Positions 36,078-42,854 of a stretch of DNA of 64,000 bases are shown piece by piece. Position numbers and translations under genes: made by a program. The stretch is from assembly GCF_002355335.1 (NCBI RefSeq), contig NZ_AP014946.1:434001-498000 (forward strand), in the 5' to 3' direction. Each line of letters starts with the position of its first letter. The first letter of the stretch is position 1. Below the pieces are notes generated by a model. That model searched no databases and was not told the origin of the DNA. It saw only the letters and a list, made by a program, of their open reading frames with translations. Source of the DNA: Variibacter gotjawalensis (lineage in GTDB: Bacteria > Pseudomonadota > Alphaproteobacteria > Rhizobiales > Xanthobacteraceae).

Positions 36078-36370
36078 GCCGCTCTAGCCGGCGCGAGCTT
36101 CAACCGAAGGCCGAGTGCCCGCAGCGCTTTGTTGACAGTCTCGATTGTCGGATTTCCGCCGGGACGAAACGCTTTGTAGATCGCCTCGCGGCTCAGTCCC
36201 GTCTCGCGCGCAAAGGCCGTCACGCCGCGCGCTTTCGCGACGTCGCCGAGCGCAGCAGCGATAAAGGTCGCATCGTCTTCGTCCAGCGCCGCTTCGAGAT
36301 AGGCGATCTGTTGTTTGATCGTCTTAAGATGATGCTGAACGTCGAATTTCGTGGTCTTCAATTTTGCCAC
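36074..36370 (-). CDS. HigA-like / HI1420-type addiction module antidote protein
   Basis: A 98-residue helix-turn-helix protein of the 'putative addiction module antidote' group (downstream partner of HI1419-type toxins). The HTH is in [20 protein letters not shown] and the family C-terminus in [21 protein letters not shown] assign a GTG start at 36370, preceded by AAGGAG inside the end of the toxin gene, two bases after the toxin stop; the longer ATG reading runs inside the toxin. Binding the toxin and the operator at 36661-36710 is the expected role. Confidence 0.88.
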   Translation of the reverse strand: MAKLKTTKFDVQHHLKTIKQQIAYLEAALDEDDATFIAAALGDVAKARGVTAFARETGLSREAIYKAFRPGGNPTIETVNKALRALGLRLKLAPARAA

Positions 36371-36371
36371 T

Positions 36372-36662
36372 TCAGATCTCCTTCGCGATGCGCTGAGCGA
36401 GTTCGATATCGCGCCGCTGCGATTTTTTGTCCCCGCCACAGAGCAAAACGATGAGCTTCCGGCCGCGCTGTGTGAAGTAGATGCGATAGCCAGGCCCGTA
36501 GTCGATGCGAAGCTCGCTCACACCTTCGCCGACTGACTTCGCGTCGCCCAGATTTCCGAGTTCGATGCGACGAAGCTTCGTGATGATGCGAACGGCTGCT
36601 GTGAATTCCTTGAGGTGGTCGAGCCAATCCGTGAAACGCTCGGTTTGGACGACCTCGAACAT
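36372..36662 (-). CDS. RelE/ParE-superfamily (HigB/HI1419-type) toxin
   Basis: A 96-residue toxin of the 'addiction module killer protein' group: FEVVQTERFTDWLDHLKEF at the start, then LRIDYGPGYRIYFTQRGRKL and VLLCGGDKKSQRRDIELAQR, the conserved core with the basic residues of RelE-type mRNA interferases. The toxin gene comes first and the antidote second, as is typical for this subfamily. The start codon at 36662 lies about 8 bases after a consensus -10 box, so its mRNA may be leaderless. The pair lies between pncB and an ABC transporter. Confidence 0.9.
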   Translation of the reverse strand: MFEVVQTERFTDWLDHLKEFTAAVRIITKLRRIELGNLGDAKSVGEGVSELRIDYGPGYRIYFTQRGRKLIVLLCGGDKKSQRRDIELAQRIAKEI

Positions 36663-36710
36663 GTGTACGATAATACACAGTCACAGTGGACTGTCAACTA
36701 TCGTACACAT
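36661..36710 (-). promoter_or_regulatory. promoter and palindromic operator of the HigBA-like module
   Basis: A 12-base perfect inverted repeat, ATGTGTACGATA (36661-36672) and TATCGTACACAT (36699-36710), encloses a second dyad ACAGTC/GACTGT. On the minus strand TTGACA (36697-36692) and TATTAT (36675-36670), spaced by 16 bases, form a near-consensus promoter that ends at the toxin start. The nested symmetry suits repression by the antidote dimer. Confidence 0.8.
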
Positions 36711-36714
36711 TCGT

Positions 36715-37494
36715 CTATCGCCGCAACCTCGCATCCGGGGCGTTGGATTGCAGCGAGGCTTGGATCGCCTCGCGCAGCGTCCGGTGCTCCGCGGCGGGCC
36801 AGTCCGACACGCGGATATCGGCGAGCAATGACGCGGATTTTCCGAACACAACGATGCGATCGCCGACCGCGATAGCTTCTTCGAGCTGATGCGTGATGAG
36901 GATCGCGGTCGACCCCGACTCGCGCGCGAGCGTCACGAACTTCGTCCGCAATTCTGCCGCCGTCACTTCGTCGAGATGACCGAAGGCTTCGTCGGCGAGC
37001 AAGATCGCGGGCTGCACGACAAAGGCGCGCGCGATGGCAACACGTTGGCGCATGCCACCGGACAGTTCACGCGGATACGCATTGGCGAAGCGCTCAAGGC
37101 CGAGCCGCTTGAGCCAATCGAGCGCGCGCGATTTTTGCTCGGCTTCCGGTACGCCGGCAAGTTCGAGCGGCAGCCGCACATTGTCGAGCGCAGAACGCCA
37201 CGGCAGCAAGCGGTCCTGTTGAAACACCGTCGCGATGCGACCGCGGAAATAATCGAAGTCGCCGAACGGCGCTTTACCGCCGATGCGGATCGCACCGCCG
37301 CTCGGCGCTTCGAGACCGATCAGAAGATCGAAGAGCGTCGACTTCCCGCAGCCGGTCTGCCCGACGATGGCGATCAGCTCGCGCGGCGCAATCGTCAGAT
37401 CGAGGCGATTGATCGCGACGATTTCATCGCCGCTCGACGTTTGCCGAAAGACTTTACGTAAGCCCGCGATGTCGATCGCCATACCTTCGTTCAT
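36715..37494 (-). CDS. ABC transporter ATP-binding protein (SsuB/TauB/NrtD type)
   Basis: A 259-residue ATPase with Walker A VGQTGCGKST, Q-loop VFQQDRLLPWRSALDNV, signature LSGGMRQRVAIARAF, Walker B ILLADEAFGHLD and H-loop ILITHQLEEAI. The DRLLPW context is typical of the nitrate/sulfonate/taurine subfamily. The ATG at 37494 overlaps the permease stop (ATGA); Met codons at 37503 and 37485 are alternatives. It energises the permease at 37491-38264 with the binding protein at 38254-39225. The order binding protein, permease, ATPase with overlapping ends shows a single operon. Confidence 0.93.
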   Translation of the reverse strand: MNEGMAIDIAGLRKVFRQTSSGDEIVAINRLDLTIAPRELIAIVGQTGCGKSTLFDLLIGLEAPSGGAIRIGGKAPFGDFDYFRGRIATVFQQDRLLPWRSALDNVRLPLELAGVPEAEQKSRALDWLKRLGLERFANAYPRELSGGMRQRVAIARAFVVQPAILLADEAFGHLDEVTAAELRTKFVTLARESGSTAILITHQLEEAIAVGDRIVVFGKSASLLADIRVSDWPAAEHRTLREAIQASLQSNAPDARLRR

Positions 37495-38264
37495 GCGCGC
37501 CATCGCAGCACGTAGGTCTCCAGGCGCACAACGAGGCTTTCGAGCAAAAACAGCAGCGCGACCAGAATGAGCGTCCAGGCGAACACCTCGGCGACCGAGA
37601 ATAATTCCTGCGCGACCTGCAGCTTGTGGCCGATGCCCGTGACCGCGCCGACAAGCTCCGCGATGGTGACGACGCGGATCGCGAGCGAAAGCGTAATCTT
37701 CCAGCTCGTGAAGATGCCCGGCATGATCGCGGGCAGCATCAGCTTGGAGAAGAATTGCCAGAAGGTCGGCCGGAACGAGCGCATCATCTGACGCAGCTCT
37801 TTCGGCACATCGCGCATCGCATCGAGCGTATCGACAACGAAGACCGGCGCGCAGACGACCACGAGCACAAAAACGATGCGGAACTCGACGCCCTTGAACC
37901 AGAGCACCGCGAACAAGATCCACGACACCACCGGCACCGCCATCAGCAGGCGGATCAGCGGGCGCAGATAGCGTTCGACAGCGCCGGAGAGATACATCGC
38001 GATCGCGACCGCAACACCGATGACGAACGACAGCACCAGCGCCGCGATGACGCGCGCGAGCGTCACCGCGATATCGAGGAAAGTGACGGCCGAAAGGCTT
38101 GCCCAGATTTTCGTGAAGCTCGGCACCGCGAAGGGCGGAATGCCGAGCGTCGGCGCGAGTTGCGCCAATATTTCCCACAAAACCGCAAAGCCGATGATCG
38201 AGATGATGGCTTCGCGCGGCAGTTTCCCCGCAAGGGTCGCGTGACGCGGCTCCTCAAGGGACAT
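37491..38264 (-). CDS. ABC transporter permease (SsuC/TauC type)
   Basis: A 257-residue BPD_transp_1 permease with about six membrane helices. The cytoplasmic EAA loop that meets the ATPase is DAMRDVPKELRQMMRSFRPT, followed by LMLPAIMPGIFTSWKI. I take ATG 38264 (MSLEEPRHA), preceded by AAGG, as the start; the ATG five codons upstream (38279) is also in frame. The gene overlaps its neighbours at both ends. Confidence 0.92.
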   Translation of the reverse strand: MSLEEPRHATLAGKLPREAIISIIGFAVLWEILAQLAPTLGIPPFAVPSFTKIWASLSAVTFLDIAVTLARVIAALVLSFVIGVAVAIAMYLSGAVERYLRPLIRLLMAVPVVSWILFAVLWFKGVEFRIVFVLVVVCAPVFVVDTLDAMRDVPKELRQMMRSFRPTFWQFFSKLMLPAIMPGIFTSWKITLSLAIRVVTIAELVGAVTGIGHKLQVAQELFSVAEVFAWTLILVALLFLLESLVVRLETYVLRWRA

Positions 38265-39225
38265 AGATGATGCCTTCATCCGGCAGCTTCGGATGGAAAC
38301 CGGCCGCGACCGCGCGCTCGAACATATCCCACAGGCTGGCGCGCTCGGTGCCCCACGCGGGCAGCGCTTCGAAATCCCAACGCTTCGACTCGACCGCGGC
38401 TTTGAGAATACCGGGCGGCAATTTCACGGTGTCGACCGCGATTTTGTCCGCCTCGTCCGTGTTGCTGCGCATGAAGGCCGCGACATCGGCGAGCGCCGCA
38501 ATGAACATCTTCGCGGCGTCCGGCGTGCGCTTGAGCGTGTCCTCGCGCATCGCGTAGACGAGCTCCCAGCCCTCCTTGCCGGTTATCTCCTTCCAAGCGT
38601 CGTTCGCCTGGAAGATGATCTTCAGAGCGGGATTTTCTTTGATCATCATCGTCGCAATCGGCTCGATGATCATCGCGGCCTGCACGCGATCGGCGGCGAG
38701 CTGCGCGCGCGCCACCGCGAAATTCGCGCTGACGAGCTGGATGTCCTTCGCGAGATCGATGCCCTTCGACTTCGCGTAGATCGAGAGCACTTGGAACTGG
38801 CCCGAGCCCATATCGGCGGCGAGCTGCTTGCCTTTGAGGTCCGCGAGCGAGTTGACGGACGGGTCTTTCGTGATGATCACGAGGTCGGACAGCTTCGCGC
38901 CGGTCGAGATGATCTTAATCGGCACATTCTCGAGCCGCAGCTTCTGGAAATATGTCGGCCCACCGATCAGCGTGTCGATCTCGCCGGTCGCGAGCCCCGC
39001 ATAGTAAGCGGCGATCGATGGATAGGCCGTGATCTCGAGATCGAAGCCGGCTTTCTGGTCGAAGCCCTTCGCCTTCATCACGTTGGCGACGATCGGCGCA
39101 AACACCGGAAGCGTGAGACTGCCGACTTTGATTTTCGGCTTGGCTTGCGCGACGGCGCGGCTGCTCACGGCGGCCGCTGCGCTGGATGCGAACGCGAGAG
39201 CAACGAAACGACGACGACCAATCAT
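38254..39225 (-). CDS. ABC transporter substrate-binding protein (NrtA/SsuA/NMT1 type)
   Basis: A 323-residue periplasmic binding protein. The N-terminus MIGRRRFVALAFASSAAA has a twin-arginine-like motif and a cut near VAQAKP, so export by Tat is possible. The mature part (IKVGSLTLPVFAPIVANVMKA) and the domain with AAYYAGLATGEIDTLIGGP match the SsuA/NrtA/ThiY group that delivers sulfonates, nitrate, pyrimidines or aromatic acids. No adjacent enzyme reveals the ligand. The ATG follows GGAGGTTCGA. It is the first gene of a three-gene operon. Confidence 0.92.
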   Translation of the reverse strand: MIGRRRFVALAFASSAAAAVSSRAVAQAKPKIKVGSLTLPVFAPIVANVMKAKGFDQKAGFDLEITAYPSIAAYYAGLATGEIDTLIGGPTYFQKLRLENVPIKIISTGAKLSDLVIITKDPSVNSLADLKGKQLAADMGSGQFQVLSIYAKSKGIDLAKDIQLVSANFAVARAQLAADRVQAAMIIEPIATMMIKENPALKIIFQANDAWKEITGKEGWELVYAMREDTLKRTPDAAKMFIAALADVAAFMRSNTDEADKIAVDTVKLPPGILKAAVESKRWDFEALPAWGTERASLWDMFERAVAAGFHPKLPDEGIIYVP

Positions 39226-39296
39226 TCGAACCTCCGGTTTCTTTTCGTAAGTCTAGCGGCCTTTGCAGATTGGATGCCAACCGATGCGTCAATCCG

Positions 39297-39410
39297 TCAT
39301 CCTGAGGTGCGAGCGGCGACCGCAGGTCGCTCGCGAGCCTCGAAGGACGACGGCCAAAACGTTGCGGCTCATCCTTCGAGACGCGCCCTATGGGCGCTCC
39401 TCAGGATGAC
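39297..39410. repeat. palindromic intergenic elements (CATCCTTCGAGACGCG type), two opposed copies
   Basis: Copy one 39297-39351 (GTCATCCTGAGGTGCGAG to GCCTCGAAGGACGA) and copy two 39369-39410 (CATCCTTCGAGACGCG to CTCCTCAGGATGACG). They separate the divergent SsuA-type operon and the hydrolase-SDR pair. Confidence 0.88.
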
Positions 39411-39435
39411 GCGACAGAATGCTACGCAAAATTTG

Positions 39436-39447
39436 TTTGTACACAAA
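39436..39447. promoter_or_regulatory. TTTGTACACAAA motif before the hydrolase-SDR operon
   Basis: TTTGTACACAAA, embedded in ATTTGT-N6-ACAAAT, 55 bases before the hydrolase start. A near-identical copy (TTTGCACACAAA) precedes the Liv-type transporter operon at 41266. It is a candidate operator for the MarR protein encoded at 46264. Confidence 0.5.
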
Positions 39448-39501
39448 TGATTTCTATGTTTTGATCTTCGGACAGTGTCGTTCTGTCGCGGATTGAGGGT
39501 C

Positions 39502-40359
39502 ATGCCAAAGATTTCCTCCGGTGATGGTACAAAGCTCTATTACGAAGAGGCCGGCACCGGGTCGGCCGTGATCTTCGTTCACGAATATGCGGGCGACTAC
39601 CGCACGTGGGAGCCGCAGCTGCGGCATCTCTCCCGCAATCATCGCTGCGTCACCTTCAGTCAGCGCGGCTACCCACCGTCCGACGTTCCCGCCGATCCCG
39701 ACCGTTACAGCCAGGACATCGCGCGCGACGACGTGATCGCCCTGATGGACGCGCTGAAGATCGAAAAGGCCCACATCGTCGGCCATTCGATGGGTGCCTA
39801 CACGGCGCTGCATGTCGGCATTCATTATCCAGGCCGCTGCCTTTCGGTGACGGCGGCGGGCTGCGGCTGGGGCTCGAAGCCCGATCCGAAAGAGCGCGAA
39901 GCCATGAAAGTCATGGCGGCCGAGACCGGCAAGATGTTCGCCAAAGACGGGATCGAGAAGGCGGCTGCCGTCTATGCGGATGCGCCGATGCGGCAGGCGC
40001 ACAAGAACAAGGACCCGCGCGGCTGGGCCGAATTCGCCAAGATGTTGGGCGAGCATTCGGCCGAAGGCCATGCGCACACGATGCTCAATCTTCAGCTCAA
40101 GCGCCCGACGCTGTGGGAGCTTGAAAGCGAACTCAAAAGCTTCAAGGTGCCGCTGCTCGTCATCGTCGGCGACGAGGATGAGCCTTGCCTCGAGGGCTCT
40201 TTTTACATCAAGCGCACCGCGCCGACGGCCGCACTGATGGTCGTGCCGCGCACCGGCCACACCATCACGAGCGAGGAACCGGCCGTGATGAATGCCGCGC
40301 TGATGGAGCTTTTCGCCGCCGCCGAAGCGGGCCGCTGGATGGCCCATAAGGCGAGCTAA
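39502..40359 (+). CDS. alpha/beta hydrolase
   Basis: A 285-residue hydrolase with oxyanion region VIFVHEYAGDYRTW, nucleophile elbow HIVGHSMGAYTALH (Ser), the acid in LLVIVGDEDEPCLEG and the catalytic His in VPRTGHTITSEEPA. The ATG at 39502 follows GAGGGTC; the reading 9 codons longer lacks an SD. The family includes esterases and ring-cleavage-product hydrolases. It is followed after 30 bases by an SDR gene and then by a Liv-type transporter operon, and shares an upstream motif with that operon, so uptake and breakdown of one compound is plausible. Confidence 0.9.
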   Translation: MPKISSGDGTKLYYEEAGTGSAVIFVHEYAGDYRTWEPQLRHLSRNHRCVTFSQRGYPPSDVPADPDRYSQDIARDDVIALMDALKIEKAHIVGHSMGAYTALHVGIHYPGRCLSVTAAGCGWGSKPDPKEREAMKVMAAETGKMFAKDGIEKAAAVYADAPMRQAHKNKDPRGWAEFAKMLGEHSAEGHAHTMLNLQLKRPTLWELESELKSFKVPLLVIVGDEDEPCLEGSFYIKRTAPTAALMVVPRTGHTITSEEPAVMNAALMELFAAAEAGRWMAHKAS

Positions 40360-40389
40360 TCGAAGTTCGGACACAACGGGGAGACCAGA

Positions 40390-41199
40390 ATGGACCTGCA
40401 GCTCAAAGGCAAAACCGCAGTCGTCACCGGCGGCAGTGAAGGCATCGGTAAGGCGATCGCGATGACGCTCGCCAAGGAAGGCGTCGACGTGGCGATCTGC
40501 GCGCGCCGCAAGGAGCCGCTCGAAGCCTCCGCGCTCGAAATCGTCAAAGCGACCGGCCGCAAGATCCACGCGATCACGGCCGACCTCACCAAGGACGAAG
40601 ACTGCAAGAGCTTCATCGAGCAGGCCCACAAGGCGCTCGGCCGCATCGACATCATGATCAACAACGCGGGCTCGGCGCCCGGCGGCGTGATCGAGCACCT
40701 GACCGAGAAGGACTGGGAACAGGCGTTGCAGCTCAAATTTATGGGCTATGTGCGCTGCCTGCGTTACTCGCTGCCCATCATGGTCAAGCAAGGCGGCGGC
40801 CGCGTCGTCAACCTCATCGGCAACGACGGCGTGAAGCCGAGCTATTGGGAAATCGCACCCGGCGCCGCCAATGCGGCCGGTCAAAACCTCACGATCTCGC
40901 TCGCCGGACAATACGGACGCCACGGCGTCTCGTTCTGCGCCGTCAATCCGGGTCCGGTGCGCACCGAGCGCTGGGCCGGCCTCGTCAACGCGATGTCGCG
41001 CGACATGAAGATCTCGTACGAGGACGCCGATCAGCTCGCGCCGCGCTCGATCCCGATGGGTCGCATCGCCGAGACCGAAGAAGTCGCCAACCTCGTCGTC
41101 ATGCTCGCATCGCCGCTCATGATGATGGCGAACGGCACCATGATCGAAATCGACGGCGGCCAGGACAAGGCCCTCATGGATCGCTTCCGCGATCGTTGA
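40390..41199 (+). CDS. SDR family protein with degenerate active site
   Basis: A 269-residue SDR-fold protein. The NAD(P) site is intact (VVTGGSEGIGKAIAMTLA, NNAGSAPGGV), but the catalytic region reads LIGNDGVKPSYWEIAPG followed by AANAAGQNLT: the Ser is Asn, and the YxxxK motif is replaced by residues without Tyr or Lys at the expected places. The rest (FCAVNPGPVRTERWAGL, IDGGQDKAL) is normal. It may catalyse a different reaction or use the Tyr in SYWEI. It has an SD (GGGGAGACC) and lies between a hydrolase gene and the Liv-type operon. Confidence 0.88.
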   Translation: MDLQLKGKTAVVTGGSEGIGKAIAMTLAKEGVDVAICARRKEPLEASALEIVKATGRKIHAITADLTKDEDCKSFIEQAHKALGRIDIMINNAGSAPGGVIEHLTEKDWEQALQLKFMGYVRCLRYSLPIMVKQGGGRVVNLIGNDGVKPSYWEIAPGAANAAGQNLTISLAGQYGRHGVSFCAVNPGPVRTERWAGLVNAMSRDMKISYEDADQLAPRSIPMGRIAETEEVANLVVMLASPLMMMANGTMIEIDGGQDKALMDRFRDR

Positions 41200-41265
41200 T
41201 CGCAACGCGCGCGACGCCGAGTCGCGCGCGCATGCCTTGACTAACGGCAACCCGCGCTCAGAATA

Positions 41266-41277
41266 TTTGCACACAAA
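41266..41277. promoter_or_regulatory. TTTGCACACAAA motif before the Liv-type operon
   Basis: Differs in one base from the motif at 39436. It lies about 140 bases before the binding-protein gene, in the gap after the SDR stop. See the paired entry for its interpretation. Confidence 0.45.
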
Positions 41278-41414
41278 CAATAGCGCCGGTTGAACGTCGC
41301 GTTACACTGCAAGGAGCGAAAACTTCCGCTCGGTTCATGCAGCATAAGATGCTAGGCCGTTCGCGATTGCGGATCGGCTTGGCCAGCCGACGATAAAACA
41401 GGGGAGCCGCTTTG

Positions 41415-42632
41415 ATGATGACGAGACGTACTCTATCCGCTCTCGCAGCCGCCGGTGCTGCATCAGCGATTTTGACCGGAAGCGCGCTCGCGCAGAGCAC
41501 GATCAAGATCGGCGAAATGAACTCCTACAAGGCGCAGCCCGCCTTCCTCGATCCTTACAAGAAGGGTTGGGAGCTCGCCGTTGAGGAAATCAACGCGGCC
41601 GGCGGCGTTCTTGGCAAAAAACTCGAAGTCGTCTCGCGCGACGACGGCGGCAATCCGGGTGACGCGGTGCGTGTCGCCGAAGAACTCGTGACGCGCGAGA
41701 ATGTCGCGCTGCTCACCGGCACTTTCCTCTCGCATGTCGGCCTTGCCGTAACGGAATTTGCCGGACGCAAGAAAGTCTTCTTCCTCGCCTCCGAGCCGCT
41801 GACCGACAAGATCACGTGGCAGAACGGCAATCGCTACACGTTCCGTCTGCGCCCCTCGACCTACATGCAGACCGCGATGCTGATCCCGGCTGCGGTCGCC
41901 GCGAAGAAAAAGAAGTGGGCGATGATCTACCCGAACTACGAATACGGACAGTCGGCCGCCGCGACCTTCAAGGAACTCCTCAAGAAGGCGCAGCCGGACG
42001 TCGAGTTCGTGACCGAACAAGCGCCGCCGCTTGGCAAGGTCGACGCCGGCGCAGTGCTGCAGGCGGTTGACGATGCAAAGCCGGACGCGATCTTCAACGT
42101 GCTGTTCGGCGCCGATCTCGCTAAGCTCGCGCGTGAAGGCGCGACGCGCGGCGTCTTCAAGGATCGCTTCGTCGTCAGCCTGCTCTCGGGCGAGCCCGAA
42201 TATCTCGATCCGCTCAAGGAAGACACACCGGCCGGCTGGGTCGTCACCGGCTATCCGTGGGACGAGATCAAAACGCCGCAGCATCAGAAATTCGTCGATG
42301 CTTATCGCAAGCGCTGGAACGACTATCCGCGCCTCGGCTCGATGGTCGGCTACGACTCGATCAAGGCGATTGCGGCCGGCATCGCGAAGGCGGGCTCGAC
42401 AGATCCTGAGGCGCTCATCAAGGCGTTCCGTGGCTTGAAGGTCGACGGCGCATTTGCGTCTTACGATTATCGCGCCAGCGATCAGCAGGCGACCGTCGGC
42501 GCTTATGTCGGCACGCTCGCGCTGAAGGACGGCAAAGGCACGATGAAGGACTTCCAATACGTCGCGGGCGACAAGGTTCTTCCCTCGGACGAGGAAGTGA
42601 AGAAGCTGCGTCCCGCCGCGGCGATGGAGTAG
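41415..42632 (+). CDS. branched-chain-amino-acid-type ABC transporter substrate-binding protein
   Basis: A 405-residue periplasmic binding protein of the LivK family with a signal peptide (LSALAAAGAASAILTGSALA) cut before QSTIK. The mature start IKIGEMNSYKAQPAFLDPYK and KKLEVVSRDDGGNPGDAVRVA and the region WAMIYPNYEYGQSAAATFKE are typical of the group that binds amides, aromatic acids and short peptides as well as leucine. It opens an operon with a fused permease and two ATPases. The ATG-ATG at 41415 is preceded by GGGGAG. The ligand is unknown. Confidence 0.94.
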   Translation: MMTRRTLSALAAAGAASAILTGSALAQSTIKIGEMNSYKAQPAFLDPYKKGWELAVEEINAAGGVLGKKLEVVSRDDGGNPGDAVRVAEELVTRENVALLTGTFLSHVGLAVTEFAGRKKVFFLASEPLTDKITWQNGNRYTFRLRPSTYMQTAMLIPAAVAAKKKKWAMIYPNYEYGQSAAATFKELLKKAQPDVEFVTEQAPPLGKVDAGAVLQAVDDAKPDAIFNVLFGADLAKLAREGATRGVFKDRFVVSLLSGEPEYLDPLKEDTPAGWVVTGYPWDEIKTPQHQKFVDAYRKRWNDYPRLGSMVGYDSIKAIAAGIAKAGSTDPEALIKAFRGLKVDGAFASYDYRASDQQATVGAYVGTLALKDGKGTMKDFQYVAGDKVLPSDEEVKKLRPAAAME

Positions 42633-42678
42633 CTAAAATACCTTGAGGGCACCAAGCGCGCGCCAAAGCACGGCGCGC

Positions 42679-42797
42679 CCCCTCTCCCGCAGGGTTCGCG
42701 TCGCGAACCGGGGGAGGGTTGGGGAGGGGGCAACTTTGCGAGCATTGCGGTCTGGTTTTTCCCCCTCCCTATCCCTCCCCCGCAAGCGGGAGAGGGA
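42679..42797. repeat. composite palindromic element (CCCTCTCCCGC / GCGGGAGAGGG type)
   Basis: CCCCCTCTCCCGCAGGG on the left matches CCGCAAGCGGGAGAGGG on the right; GGGGGAGGGTTGGGGAGGGG faces CCCCTCCCTATCCCTCCCC inside. It lies between the binding-protein gene and the permease gene of one operon, so it will be transcribed. A processing or stabilising hairpin that raises binding-protein mRNA over permease mRNA is likely. Same family as 12213-12335. Confidence 0.82.
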
Positions 42798-42854
42798 ACG
42801 CTGGAACCGCACCGGCGTCGCCCTTGGCGCGAAAAGAACCGTTCCCGCGCTCGC

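Noticed and set aside
39454-41280. A 608-codon open frame on the minus strand opposite the hydrolase and SDR genes
   Set aside because: It mirrors two genes with clear catalytic and cofactor motifs and good SD sites; the composition is typical of an antisense shadow.
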